A stretch of 29,004 bases of DNA from a virus: the IMG/VR virus record IMGVR_UViG_3300025309_000235, positions 1 through 29,004 of that record; one strand, 5' to 3'. Under the pieces are notes generated by a model that searched no databases, had not been told where the DNA came from, and was given only the letters and a program-made list of their open reading frames with translations. The position numbers and the translations under genes are program-made. Shown in pieces: positions 1 through 6,675 of the stretch; within the stretch, counting starts at the first letter, position 1; each line of letters begins with the position of its first letter.

Positions 1-1
1 G

Positions 2-259
2 TTAATCCTTCTTTAGTAATTCTTCTAATTCTGCTCTGTCAAATTGACCTTTAAGCAAATAACCTATAATCATTGCATTTATTAAAATATCTTTTTGTGA
101 AAATAGAGGACATCTTGAGGTTATTTTGTATATAACTCCAGAATAATCATTTATAATTTTTAAAGTAGATAGATCAAGTCTTTCAGTAAATATATTTCTC
201 ATTGTTTCTGGATTACTAAGACTTTCAAAAAATTTTTCTGCTGCTTTAACTTTATTCAT
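2..259 (-). CDS. hypothetical protein, distal early operon
   Basis: An 85-residue soluble, charged protein of unknown function. It starts with ATG at 259 and its stop lies at bases 2-4, so it is complete. It overlaps the upstream gene (252-458) by 8 bases, which suggests translational coupling in the leftward early operon. The C-terminal part (GYLLKGQFDRAELEELLKKD) is predicted helical. I see no catalytic motif, membrane segment or Cys/His cluster. The operon probably continues left of the window. Confidence 0.65.
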   Translation of the reverse strand: MNKVKAAEKFFESLSNPETMRNIFTERLDLSTLKIINDYSGVIYKITSRCPLFSQKDILINAMIIGYLLKGQFDRAELEELLKKD

Positions 260-458
260 TACCCTTTTTACTCCAAATTACTTTAGTTTTAGCTTTTCTG
301 ATTTCATCAATAAAAATTAAATATGACATTGCTTCATCTTTTGTTTTGAATTTTTTTCTATAAATTTCAAGATTATTTGAGTTTTCTTTTAGAAATAAAG
401 CGTTTAAAATTTTTAAAATAATCTCGTCAACTTTAATCTGTTTAAGTGTTTCCTCCAT
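252..458 (-). CDS. hypothetical small helical protein
   Basis: A 68-residue basic, mostly helical protein of unknown function. It overlaps the end of the LuxR-type regulator gene upstream by 17 bases and the next gene by 8, a compact phage arrangement that supports both being real. The AGGG of TTAGGG about 7 bases before the ATG can serve as ribosome binding site; the closer GGGAG directly abuts the start codon. Codons for LKQIK contain an imperfect copy (433-444) of the leader motif described elsewhere, probably by chance. Confidence 0.6.
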   Translation of the reverse strand: MEETLKQIKVDEIILKILNALFLKENSNNLEIYRKKFKTKDEAMSYLIFIDEIRKAKTKVIWSKKGNE

Positions 459-675
459 CTCCCTGCCCTAATAAATTGTATTTATGCGTATAATCTACTA
501 ATTGCGCTCTGGGGTTGTTTTTTCTATCGACACCTAAAACTTTTTCGTACATATTGTTTACATGCGCTGATATTGTACTTTTCGATATAAACAAACGTTG
601 AGCTATTTCTAAGTTGGTTAATCCGGCGCATATAAGACCTAAAACTTGTTTTTCTCTAACAGTTATTTTTTTCAT
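442..675 (-). CDS. LuxR/GerE-type HTH transcriptional regulator (HTH only)
   Basis: A 77-residue DNA-binding protein consisting almost entirely of a GerE (LuxR C-terminal) helix-turn-helix. It opens TVREKQVLGLICAGLTNLEI and continues with ISKSTISAHVNNMYEKVLGV, the usual LuxR-type layout. There is no receiver or autoinducer domain. An AGGGGA Shine-Dalgarno sits just before the ATG. It lies downstream of a second GerE-type gene (685-1080) in the early operon. Proteins of this size bind palindromes as dimers, and I infer a role in timing later phage transcription; a lux-box-like palindrome precedes the late operon at 28720-28739. The family call is strong, the target is inference. Confidence 0.88.
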   Translation of the reverse strand: MKKITVREKQVLGLICAGLTNLEIAQRLFISKSTISAHVNNMYEKVLGVDRKNNPRAQLVDYTHKYNLLGQGDGGNT

Positions 676-684
676 AAATTCCCC

Positions 685-1080
685 TTAAATTTCTAATTTA
701 TTAAAGAAACTTTGCAAAATATCCCTAACTTCTAAAGGTGATAATTTCACGCAATCACTTATTTGGTAAAGATTAAGACCTATAGAAAATCTTTGTAAAA
801 CATCTTTTTCGATGTCTGTTAAATATTCTTTTAAAAAAATTCTTGGTTTTTCTGAAAGAATATTTTTATAGTGATTAACAATTAAACTTGCTCTATTGCT
901 TACATCAAGCTTAACGAATAGGTGATTAACGTGTGTTTTTACTGTAGTCGGGGATATAATAAGCTCTTTTGCTATTTCGTTATACTCAAATCCATTTACA
1001 AGCAATTCTTTAACTTTTAATTCTGTTGGAGTCAGCTTATTAATTAATAAATAATTTCTTTCTCTTGTCCTCATGACCAT
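685..1080 (-). CDS. LuxR/GerE-type regulator with an internal HTH repeat
   Basis: A 131-residue regulator. Residues 16-60 form a canonical GerE helix-turn-helix (LTPTELKVKELLVNG, then EIAKELIISPTTVKTHVNHL). Residues 87-131 align to it without gaps over 45 positions, with about 12 identities (LT..E..V, G, I, SP..V, F.KL), so the C terminus looks like a diverged second copy of the same fold. No sensory domain is present. The start overlaps the Cys-rich gene upstream by 10 bases; ATG codons at residues 1 and 3 are both possible. It probably acts with the adjacent regulator at 442-675. Confidence 0.85.
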   Translation of the reverse strand: MVMRTRERNYLLINKLTPTELKVKELLVNGFEYNEIAKELIISPTTVKTHVNHLFVKLDVSNRASLIVNHYKNILSEKPRIFLKEYLTDIEKDVLQRFSIGLNLYQISDCVKLSPLEVRDILQSFFNKLEI

Positions 1081-1361
1081 TTACCCATCGGACATACTGA
1101 TCTTAAAAACTGAACTTTAAGACTTAAAAGACAACCACTTTTTGAGCAATGACTTTTGAAAACTCTATATTCGCATTCAGAGCAGATTTCAAGCCTTACA
1201 TCCTGAATACTTTTAGAAACTTTTATTAAATTTCCTGTTAAAAAATCTTTGATAATATCAATAATTGTGTAAGGCGCAAATATTACTTTTTTACTAAATA
1301 ATTCGTTTAATATTTTATTTCTTTCAATTTTAGGTAGTATATTTTTTGTACAATCGCACAT
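1071..1361 (-). CDS. Cys-rich, probably zinc-binding phage protein
   Basis: A 96-residue protein whose C-terminal half has the pattern C-x2-C (ICSEC), then HCSKSGC and a final VCPMGKW. This resembles small metal-binding phage proteins ending in CPxGKW. The N terminus also has Cys residues (MCDC). A zinc site is inferred from Cys spacing; the function is unknown. It is the first gene after the minus-strand terminator at 1401-1442 and is preceded by a copy of the AACAGATTAGAC leader motif (1383-1395) and a TGAGG ribosome binding site, so it probably starts a new transcript or translation unit containing the two GerE regulators. Confidence 0.7.
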   Translation of the reverse strand: MCDCTKNILPKIERNKILNELFSKKVIFAPYTIIDIIKDFLTGNLIKVSKSIQDVRLEICSECEYRVFKSHCSKSGCLLSLKVQFLRSVCPMGKWS

Positions 1362-1382
1362 TTTCCCAATTCCTCAATAAAT

Positions 1383-1395
1383 GTCTAATCTGTTA
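1383..1395 (-). repeat. early leader motif, copy 1
   Basis: Minus-strand sequence TAACAGATTAGAC, lying between the terminator at 1401-1442 and the start codon at 1361. It shares ACAGATTAGAC with four other leaders in the early operon. Confidence 0.65.
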
Positions 1396-1400
1396 TTCTT

Positions 1401-1442
1401 AAAAAAAACAAAGGGAAGGTATTTGGAGGACAACCCTCCCTT
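1401..1442 (-). terminator. Rho-independent terminator after the Sak4-like gene
   Basis: On the minus strand a long stem (AAGGGAGGG pairing with CCTTCCCTT, one mismatch) is followed closely by a run of eight T. It lies 12 bases after the stop codon of the 1454-2620 gene. It would separate the recombination genes from the GerE regulator cluster unless there is read-through or antitermination. Confidence 0.8.
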
Positions 1443-1453
1443 AGAGGTAAGAA

Positions 1454-2620
1454 TTAAGCTACCTTTGCTTGTTTCTCTGTAATAAATTCTCTTATTGCTA
1501 TTTCTAGCTTGTCAGGTGTTTCATAAAGCCATTGCGCCATATATTCCGGCTCTTCGGATTTAAATCCATATTCTTTGCCAAAAGCTGCAAAATCATCAAA
1601 AGTTTTTAATCCTATTTTTTTACCAAAATCAAGAAAAGCTTTTCTTATTTCTGCCGGATCAGTAGGGATTTTTGTTTCAGTTGTTGCAGGTTCAAGACTT
1701 TCAAAAATTTCTTCTGTTGAATTTTTCGATGGAGTTGTTTCTATTTCACCGTTTACACCTGTTTCATTCTCTGCAAAATCTTTATTTGGGTCTTCATCAG
1801 GTAAATCATTAGCTGTTTTATTGATTTTTTCCTGAGATAATTCTTTTTTAATTTCCTTTTTAGGAGCTTTTTCGATTTTTTTAATTCCTTTTTCTAATAT
1901 TTTAGGAATATCAGCCCAAACAGGATTTATCATTTTTTCAGGAAGAGCAACTCCAAAATGTCTATGTCCGGCATCAAGTAAAACATTCGGCTGAGTGTAT
2001 AAAGTTGTTTCCATTTTGCCATTAGTTGTTTTTGCAGTTAAATGAAGAATCATATCAACAGAGCCGCCAATTAAACCACCAAGTTTTCCGGGCAAAGCGA
2101 TTACTTTTTTTGGGTCGTCTTCTGTTCTTTTTGTATGTGCGGTAAAGAAAACGTTTAATCCCAAATCTCTGAACATATTATATGTTTTTTGATATTTTTC
2201 ATACATCGGGACATAATCCTGTAACTCGATGCTTGTTTGTGTTGGTCTTGGTTTTTGCCCCGGCAATCCTGCTTGTATCTGAGGCAAATAATCATCCCAA
2301 ATAATATCCCAGAGTGCATCTGCTGTATCAAAAACTATATTTTTATAATTATGACCGCCTGCTTTAAGTGAAATATAAAGTTTTCTTAAATCTGACATTT
2401 TACAAGCTTTTTCTTTGCCGGGATAAATTCTTAAATTTTCTGTTTCTTGAATAAAAGCTAAACCTTTTTCAAGGTTCAACATTATTGTTTTTTCTTCAGG
2501 AGTTGCTGAACTTGCTGCAAAAGTTGATTTGCCTGTTTTGGGATCGCCTAAAACAAGTACAGCGTAATTGCTTAATTTTGGCGGCTCTATTTCTCCTAAT
2601 AATTCATCTATATTTGACAT
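1454..2620 (-). CDS. Sak4-like RecA-fold ATPase (phage single-strand annealing/recombination)
   Basis: A 388-residue protein with an N-terminal P-loop ATPase domain of the AAA_24/Sak4 type. Walker A is GDPKTGKS (residues 25-32), followed by the acidic NIVFDTADALWD strand (Walker B-like) and the FFTAHTKR sensor-like strand typical of Sak4. The last about 130 residues are a Lys/Glu-rich linker plus a helical tail. Sak4 proteins stimulate annealing of homologous single strands together with an SSB, and an SSB-like gene lies immediately upstream (2762-3316), followed further upstream by a helicase. The leader contains one copy of the repeated motif and an AGAGGA ribosome binding site. Confidence 0.85.
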   Translation of the reverse strand: MSNIDELLGEIEPPKLSNYAVLVLGDPKTGKSTFAASSATPEEKTIMLNLEKGLAFIQETENLRIYPGKEKACKMSDLRKLYISLKAGGHNYKNIVFDTADALWDIIWDDYLPQIQAGLPGQKPRPTQTSIELQDYVPMYEKYQKTYNMFRDLGLNVFFTAHTKRTEDDPKKVIALPGKLGGLIGGSVDMILHLTAKTTNGKMETTLYTQPNVLLDAGHRHFGVALPEKMINPVWADIPKILEKGIKKIEKAPKKEIKKELSQEKINKTANDLPDEDPNKDFAENETGVNGEIETTPSKNSTEEIFESLEPATTETKIPTDPAEIRKAFLDFGKKIGLKTFDDFAAFGKEYGFKSEEPEYMAQWLYETPDKLEIAIREFITEKQAKVA

Positions 2621-2761
2621 TTTTATTTAAAATCCTCTTTTTTGTCTAATCTGTTTAATTTAACCTCTTTCGAGGTGTAGGCTTTCCACCCACTTGCTCC
2701 GTTTATACGTATCCTGAAATTATCTCAGTTTCAAGAGCCAAGGAGTAATCTCTTAAGCTTT
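2621..2761 (-). other. gene-free leader with hairpins before the Sak4-like gene
   Basis: This 141-base interval has no convincing ORF on either strand. Minus-strand RNA can form an ACCTC-GAAA-GAGGT hairpin (2663-2676) directly before the leader motif, a possible CTTGgCTC/GAGCAAG pairing further upstream, and a small TGAAA/TTTCA stem. A weak promoter cannot be excluded. I see no known riboswitch. Confidence 0.45.
2644..2657 (-). repeat. early leader motif, copy 2
   Basis: Minus-strand TAAACAGATTAGAC, about 25 bases before the ATG at 2620 and directly after the GAAA-tetraloop hairpin. It shares GTTAAA-N2-TAAACAGATTAGACAA-like context with copy 3. Confidence 0.7.
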
Positions 2762-3316
2762 TTAGAAAGGGATTTCGTTTTCTCCGATAAGTTCATCACC
2801 TTGCGGAACTGTATTGTTTTGCTGTGTTGTTTCTTCTTGTTTATAGATTGGACAATCAAAAAGTTCTGAATCCATAATTTCCATATAATCATCAGCCGGG
2901 AAATAACCTGCAAAGTCTATTTTTGCTTGATAAGATTTTCTTAGAATTCCGTCATCACCTGTAAATTCATTTAATTTCGGTACAACATCAATCATTATCA
3001 TTTGTCCGAGCAAATCTTCTGTTTTTGGGGTGAATTTTGAATTAGCTTTTTCTTCACCGTGAATAGATTTATATATTTTTTTAACTTTACCGAGAAGTTT
3101 TTTTGTGGCATTTTCATCTTTGCCCTTAAAGACTAAATAATCTTTAATAATCTTGCCTTTATGTTTTCCTGCCATTATTTTAAGATCACATTCAAACATA
3201 TCAGTATTTTTGCTTGATTTTTTTTCCTTAACTTCATGATAAATAGCAAGGTATTTGCCACATTGCAGACCCGCTGCTTTTGCTTCTTTTACTTCTGAAA
3301 AATTAATCGGTTGCAT
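2762..3316 (-). CDS. phage single-stranded DNA-binding protein (DUF669/SSB-like)
   Basis: A 184-residue protein with a beta-rich N-terminal region (GKYLAIYHEVKEKKSSKN, CDLKIMAGKHKGKII) resembling phage OB-fold ssDNA-binding proteins of the DUF669 type. Its C terminus is acidic and ends GENEIPF, matching the terminal D/E-x-IPF tip by which bacterial SSB recruits partners. That tail, together with its position between a UvrD-like helicase and a Sak4-like annealase, supports an SSB role in phage replication and recombination. An AAAGGAGAAAA ribosome binding site precedes the ATG. The exact family is inferred from fold and tail, not from a search. Confidence 0.75.
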   Translation of the reverse strand: MQPINFSEVKEAKAAGLQCGKYLAIYHEVKEKKSSKNTDMFECDLKIMAGKHKGKIIKDYLVFKGKDENATKKLLGKVKKIYKSIHGEEKANSKFTPKTEDLLGQMIMIDVVPKLNEFTGDDGILRKSYQAKIDFAGYFPADDYMEIMDSELFDCPIYKQEETTQQNNTVPQGDELIGENEIPF

Positions 3317-3345
3317 TAAAAATTTTCTCCTTTTCTAAAATTCTT

Positions 3346-4863
3346 CTAAACTGCTAATTTTTGTTGTTTATTCTCTAAAAGTTCTTTTACAACATTAGAT
3401 TCTATTATTATTTTTCCTTTGCTTCTTGTTACAGCTACATAGAGCAAATTTAATTCTTCTACAGTGTCGGTACTCCAATCATCATCAGAAATTAAAACGC
3501 TATCCCACTCAAGCCCTTTAGCTCTATGGGCTGTAATTAAGTTATAAGATACTTCTGGGTCTTCAATCGTTCCTGAATCTCTTAATTGAATAAGTTTTTC
3601 AATGATTTTGTATTCATTGTTAGTGAAAAAATTAAAATATCTTGAAATTTCATTATCAAAAATACAATTATTTCTAGCCTGCGCATGAAGATATGACCTT
3701 AAAGAACTTCTTTCTTTTTTAGCGATATTTTGCATTTTAGTTATTTTTGTTGATAATTTTGCAAAATAAAAATTCTGATTTAATCCGGCTAAAAGTTCTT
3801 TTTTGCCTTCTTCTTCTGCAATAGCTTTAATTAAGCTTAAAAAATCGTGATAAATTTCTGTAAATTCATTGCTTTGTTTATTATTTGCAAAACCTTGGAA
3901 AGTTAATTTTGTTTTTGAGTTTTCATCAAGTTTTTTAAGCCCATATTCAATCATAGAAGCATTTGTTCTAAATAAAACTGTTGTTGGTGAATCTTCAGAA
4001 GTCGGACAAACTCCCGAGCCGGAAATTAAGCCTTTAAAAGAAGGCTTGTAACTTAAAATTTCGTTAGCAATTCCGGCTATTTCATTACCGAACCTAAAAC
4101 TGCTGCTTAAATTATAAATTGCAGCGTTTTCAACCTTTTCCATTGCGTTAATAGCTCCACGCCATCCATAAATTGACTGATGCGTATCTCCTACAAAATA
4201 TCTTTTTTTACAATTAATTTTTCTTGCTATTTCTAACATCCACGGGTCGGCATCTTGCGCTTCATCAAATAACAGATAATCATAACCGTTTATAATGTCT
4301 GTATTCATAGCGTATTCTTTAAGATATAAACCGTGTGTATAGGTGTAGTTCTCAATTAAGTAGTAATATAGTCTTTCAAAAGTTTCTATTTCAACCATAG
4401 AAAAGTTATCTTTGCTTCTTAATCCTAAAGAAGCTTTTTCTTTTTCTGTTTCAACAAAAGATTTTATTTTTTGATAACTTAAACAATAATTTTCAAGAAG
4501 TTTATTAACTTTGATAAAACTGCAAAATTCTTGAGGTTTAATCTGCTCATAGATGGAATAATCAATAAATCCGGCAACATTAATCTGTTGTTTTTTTCTG
4601 AATTGACTTAAAGCGAAACTGTGAGCTGTTCTACATTCAACATCTAACCAGTTTTGTTGAAATTTAAATCTTGCTTCATCTGCCATACTTGAGTTAAAAA
4701 CTACATATAAAACTTTTGCTTCAGTTTCTTTTTCAAGTATTGCTTTTGTTAATTCAATTAATGTTGTAGTTTTACCGCTTCCTGCATAAGCATTGATAAC
4801 AATGTTTTCATCAGGTGAATTAATTGAATCTGTTATTTTTATTTGTTCTTCCGTGAGTATCAT
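3346..4863 (-). CDS. SF1 helicase, UvrD/Rep-like
   Basis: A 505-residue superfamily 1A DNA helicase with all main motifs in order: Walker A AYAGSGKTTT (residues 25-34), motif II LLFDEAQD, motif III VGDTHQSIYGWRG, the SSSFRFG motif, motif V TAHRAKGLEWD and motif VI LLYVAVTRSKG. It is shorter than chromosomal UvrD/Rep (over 650 residues), typical of phage-encoded versions. It would unwind duplex DNA 3' to 5' during replication or recombination. Translation starts at an ATG with AAGAGGTAA upstream. A leader-motif copy lies in the short gap before it and overlaps the stop codon of the preceding gene. Confidence 0.92.
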   Translation of the reverse strand: MILTEEQIKITDSINSPDENIVINAYAGSGKTTTLIELTKAILEKETEAKVLYVVFNSSMADEARFKFQQNWLDVECRTAHSFALSQFRKKQQINVAGFIDYSIYEQIKPQEFCSFIKVNKLLENYCLSYQKIKSFVETEKEKASLGLRSKDNFSMVEIETFERLYYYLIENYTYTHGLYLKEYAMNTDIINGYDYLLFDEAQDADPWMLEIARKINCKKRYFVGDTHQSIYGWRGAINAMEKVENAAIYNLSSSFRFGNEIAGIANEILSYKPSFKGLISGSGVCPTSEDSPTTVLFRTNASMIEYGLKKLDENSKTKLTFQGFANNKQSNEFTEIYHDFLSLIKAIAEEEGKKELLAGLNQNFYFAKLSTKITKMQNIAKKERSSLRSYLHAQARNNCIFDNEISRYFNFFTNNEYKIIEKLIQLRDSGTIEDPEVSYNLITAHRAKGLEWDSVLISDDDWSTDTVEELNLLYVAVTRSKGKIIIESNVVKELLENKQQKLAV

Positions 4864-4884
4864 TTCTCTTTACCTCTTAAAATT

Positions 4885-4898
4885 GTCTAATCTGTTTA
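4885..4898 (-). repeat. early leader motif, copy 3
   Basis: Minus-strand TAAACAGATTAGAC. Its first TAA is the stop codon of the 4896-5201 gene. It lies about 22 bases before the helicase ATG, between that stop and the helicase Shine-Dalgarno. Confidence 0.7.
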
Positions 4899-5201
4899 TT
4901 TAACTCTGTGGTTTTTACAAAATTCTTCAAAAGAAATTTTTGGCTCTATGAAACTATTGGTAGCACTCCAAGCTTGTCTTAATATTTCATCCGGATTAGA
5001 ACTCATATCGCAATACATCTCTGTGAAAGAATCTTGTATCCACGCACCTGTTGTTCTCATTTCGAGTTCATATAATGACTTACCAGTGTTTTCTATTGGT
5101 TGTGCATAATCTTTACTTACTTCTAAAAGGAAATTACCTAATTCCTGTTCTATTTCGCTATTTGATACCATTAAAAAAGCGTTATTATTGAGTTTAAACA
5201 T
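4896..5201 (-). CDS. hypothetical early protein
   Basis: A 101-residue soluble protein, acidic in the middle, of unknown function. The ATG at 5201 has AGAGG about 14 bases upstream, a long spacing; a second Met at residue 11 lacks a ribosome binding site, so the longer form is kept. No motif, membrane span or signal peptide is seen. It lies directly upstream of the helicase and downstream of the frameshifted gene 5244-5451. Confidence 0.6.
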   Translation of the reverse strand: MFKLNNNAFLMVSNSEIEQELGNFLLEVSKDYAQPIENTGKSLYELEMRTTGAWIQDSFTEMYCDMSSNPDEILRQAWSATNSFIEPKISFEEFCKNHRVK

Positions 5202-5243
5202 TATTTGTTTATTTTTCCTCTTAATTATTATTTTTTTAATTTT

Positions 5244-5451
5244 TTATTGATTTTGTTGTAATAATTTTTTGCAATACTCAAAAGCCATCTGACATTTTGT
5301 ATATTCAAATTCGTTGTTACAATGTTCTGTATATTTTTTATTAGCAAAAATATCTTCCCATTCTGCTGCTGTACAAGTTTGTCTTATTTAGCATTTCTAA
5401 AATTTCAACCATTGGAATATTTTTTATTTTTTTTAATAATTCTTTGTCCAT
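5244..5451 (-). pseudogene. small Cys-containing early gene split by a +1 frameshift
   Basis: Translation from ATG at 5451, with a perfect GGAGG site, gives MDKELLKKIKNIPMVEILEM... and stops after 36 residues at 5341-5343. In the +1 frame a second open stretch (5387 to stop 5244-5246) has protein-like composition with four Cys (TCTAAEWEDIF, EHCNNEFEYTKCQMAFEYCK). Dropping one A in the run AAATAAG near 5385-5390 would join both halves into one protein of about 68 residues. This could be a recent one-base insertion, an assembly error or a programmed +1 shift. Function unknown. Confidence 0.6.
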
Positions 5452-5453
5452 TT

Positions 5454-5588
5454 TTAGTCCTCCAATGGATATTTTTTGTTAAGTTCTTCTCGAATTTGAC
5501 CAATTCTTAAATTGCCGTAATCGTAATTTTTTCTAAATTCTTTTTCTTCTTCCGGTGTTACAAGATGACCGTTAAAATGCATTGTCAT
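5454..5588 (-). CDS. small hypothetical protein (44 aa)
   Basis: A 44-residue charged protein that starts MTMHFNGHLVTPEEEKEF and ends NKKYPLED. It begins 3 bases after the stop of the 5592-5819 gene; a second in-frame ATG lies at 5582. Its last codons carry the GGAGG ribosome binding site of the next gene, so the two are tightly packed and probably coupled. Function unknown. Codon use fits its neighbours, which together with the packing supports it as a real gene. Confidence 0.6.
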   Translation of the reverse strand: MTMHFNGHLVTPEEEKEFRKNYDYGNLRIGQIREELNKKYPLED

Positions 5589-5591
5589 TAA

Positions 5592-5819
5592 CTAGACCCC
5601 CATTGAAGGAATTAAGCCTAGAATCTGAGAAGGTTTTGATTTTCTTGTCATTTTTTCCGCATAAAGAGCGTTCGCGGTTTCATTGATTTTTTTAATTTCA
5701 TCAACGTTTAAATGAAACTCTAAAGCTTCTCTATGAGAGAATAAATGCTCTGTTTCAACAATTCTTAGCCCGAAGTTGTAAAGAATTCTGTTAATAATGC
5801 TATTTCTGTTAATTTTCAT
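5592..5819 (-). CDS. hypothetical early protein
   Basis: A 75-residue basic protein of unknown function (NSIINRILYNFGLRIVETEH at the N terminus). It is the first gene after a long structured leader (5820-5970) carrying two leader-motif copies and three hairpins. The ribosome binding site is AAGAGGTAA, the same form as before the helicase gene. No recognisable domain. Confidence 0.6.
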   Translation of the reverse strand: MKINRNSIINRILYNFGLRIVETEHLFSHREALEFHLNVDEIKKINETANALYAEKMTRKSKPSQILGLIPSMGV

Positions 5820-5909
5820 GTTTTCTTACCTCTTAAATTTGTGCTAAAATCTCCCCCTTAAAAGGGGTGTCTGTTTTGTGTTATAATTTCTTGAGATCCT
5901 TTTTTAAGG

Positions 5910-5921
5910 GTCTAATCTGTA
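5910..5921 (-). repeat. early leader motif, copy 4
   Basis: Minus-strand TACAGATTAGAC, between two hairpins of the early leader. Confidence 0.6.
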
Positions 5922-5951
5922 TTACTGAGAGCTTAACCGCTCTCTTTTTTT

Positions 5952-5964
5952 GCCTAATCTGTTT
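5952..5964 (-). repeat. early leader motif, copy 5
   Basis: Minus-strand AAACAGATTAGGC, one base different from the consensus. It lies about 50 bases after the stop codon of the RHH gene and just before the first leader hairpin. Confidence 0.55.
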
Positions 5965-6013
5965 GTTGTTTAACTAATTGTTGTGGCAATTTATCTATAA
6001 ACAATGTTTTTGT

Positions 6014-6157
6014 TTAAATAGACAATAGTTTTTCGTATTTTTTAATATGTTTTAAAACTATTTCTCTGAGAAACTTAGACTGGTCAGAGCCTTGAAGCTT
6101 AAGAATAGCCTGAAACTTTCTTGTTTTCTCATCAGGTGCGTTAAAATGAATCTGCAC
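6014..6157 (-). CDS. ribbon-helix-helix (CopG/Arc-like) regulator, Cro-analogue candidate
   Basis: A 47-residue protein read from GTG at 6157. An in-frame TAA two codons upstream leaves no other start, and AAAGGAG lies 12 bases before it. The sequence has the RHH layout: a short beta strand (VQIHFNAP), helix A (DEKTRKFQAILKLQ), turn (GSDQS) and helix B (KFLREIVLKHIKKYEK). RHH proteins bind operators as dimers. It is the first gene of the leftward early operon, directly downstream of the divergent promoter facing the XRE repressor, the position of Cro in lambdoid phages. Its role as anti-repressor or early autoregulator is inferred. Confidence 0.72.
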   Translation of the reverse strand: MQIHFNAPDEKTRKFQAILKLQGSDQSKFLREIVLKHIKKYEKLLSI

Positions 6158-6243
6158 TTGTTATATTTGCTCCTTTCGTTTAAAATCTCTTTTAGTATTA
6201 TGTTTAAACTTTAATTTAAACTTTTGTTTAATATCTTAATTAG

Positions 6244-6294
6244 AATATCTCACATTTTCTCACCTTTGTCAACACTTTGTGAGAAATAAATATT
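6244..6294. promoter_or_regulatory. divergent early/repressor promoters with operator repeats
   Basis: On the minus strand TTGACA (6272-6267), a 17-base spacer and GATATT (6249-6244) form a good promoter for the early operon. On the plus strand TTGTCA (6266-6271) with an AT-rich -10 region (TAAATA/AATATT, 6287-6294) would serve the repressor gene. The two -35 boxes overlap on opposite strands. Operator half-sites TCTCAC (6248-6253), TTCTCAC (6257-6263) and the inverted GTGAGAA (6279-6285) lie across both promoters, so the repressor at 6312 or the RHH protein probably binds here. Confidence 0.65.
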
Positions 6295-6311
6295 TAAAAG
6301 GTTATAACTAA

Positions 6312-6671
6312 ATGTATGGTAAAATTTTAAAAACAATCAGAAAGAATAAAGGTTTAACTCAGCAAAAAATTGCTGATATTTTGGATGTAACAAGATCAAA
6401 TATTTCTAAAATAGAAGCTGGCGAACATTCTCTTTCTGAAACAGATAGAAAAAAAATAGAAGCCGACTTAAAAATTAACTTTGATGATTATTCAATGGAT
6501 GAATATAATTTAAAACTTAAAGAAAATGCTGAAAAATTAAAAATTGCTCCTAAAGTATTAAATGAAATTTTATCAGTAGCTATAAAAGACCCAGAACTTT
6601 TAAGTTATGCTGTAAAAGCGATTAAAGGTGATAAAGAAGCCAGAGAAAGATTTATTAAATTAACGGAGTAA
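6312..6671 (+). CDS. XRE-family repressor (CI-like)
   Basis: A 119-residue DNA-binding protein with a classic Cro/CI helix-turn-helix in residues 1-60 (KTIRKNKGLTQQKIADILDV, TRSNISKIEAGEHSLS). The C-terminal half is helical and lacks the Ser/Lys peptidase of self-cleaving CI/LexA repressors, so induction would need another route (antirepressor or promoter competition). It is transcribed rightwards, away from the early operon, next to the TCTCAC operator repeats. It is probably the lysogeny repressor and shares a transcript with the two TRL-like genes that follow (4-base gap to the first). Confidence 0.85.
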   Translation: MYGKILKTIRKNKGLTQQKIADILDVTRSNISKIEAGEHSLSETDRKKIEADLKINFDDYSMDEYNLKLKENAEKLKIAPKVLNEILSVAIKDPELLSYAVKAIKGDKEARERFIKLTE

Positions 6672-6675
6672 AGAT

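Larger units (their letters stand above)
5820..5970 (-). promoter_or_regulatory. structured early leader with three hairpins and two motif copies
   Basis: Reading the minus strand: motif copy 5 (5952-5964), a GAGAGC/GCTCTC hairpin (5927-5944), motif copy 4 (5910-5921), a GACCCTT/AAGGATC hairpin (5895-5912), then a CCCCTT/AAGGGG hairpin (5854-5867), then the gene start at 5819. On the plus strand the first hairpin is followed by seven T, so it could also stop transcription arriving from the left. The alternation of hairpins with a conserved linear motif recalls nut/put antitermination sites, but this is inference. Confidence 0.5.

Noticed and set aside
2731-2913. 60-codon minus-strand ORF overlapping the SSB-like gene
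   Set aside because: Mostly a shifted frame of the SSB-like coding region.
5927-5951. Plus-strand Rho-independent terminator
   Set aside because: It has a good stem and seven T, but no plus-strand gene precedes it; treated as part of the leader structure instead.
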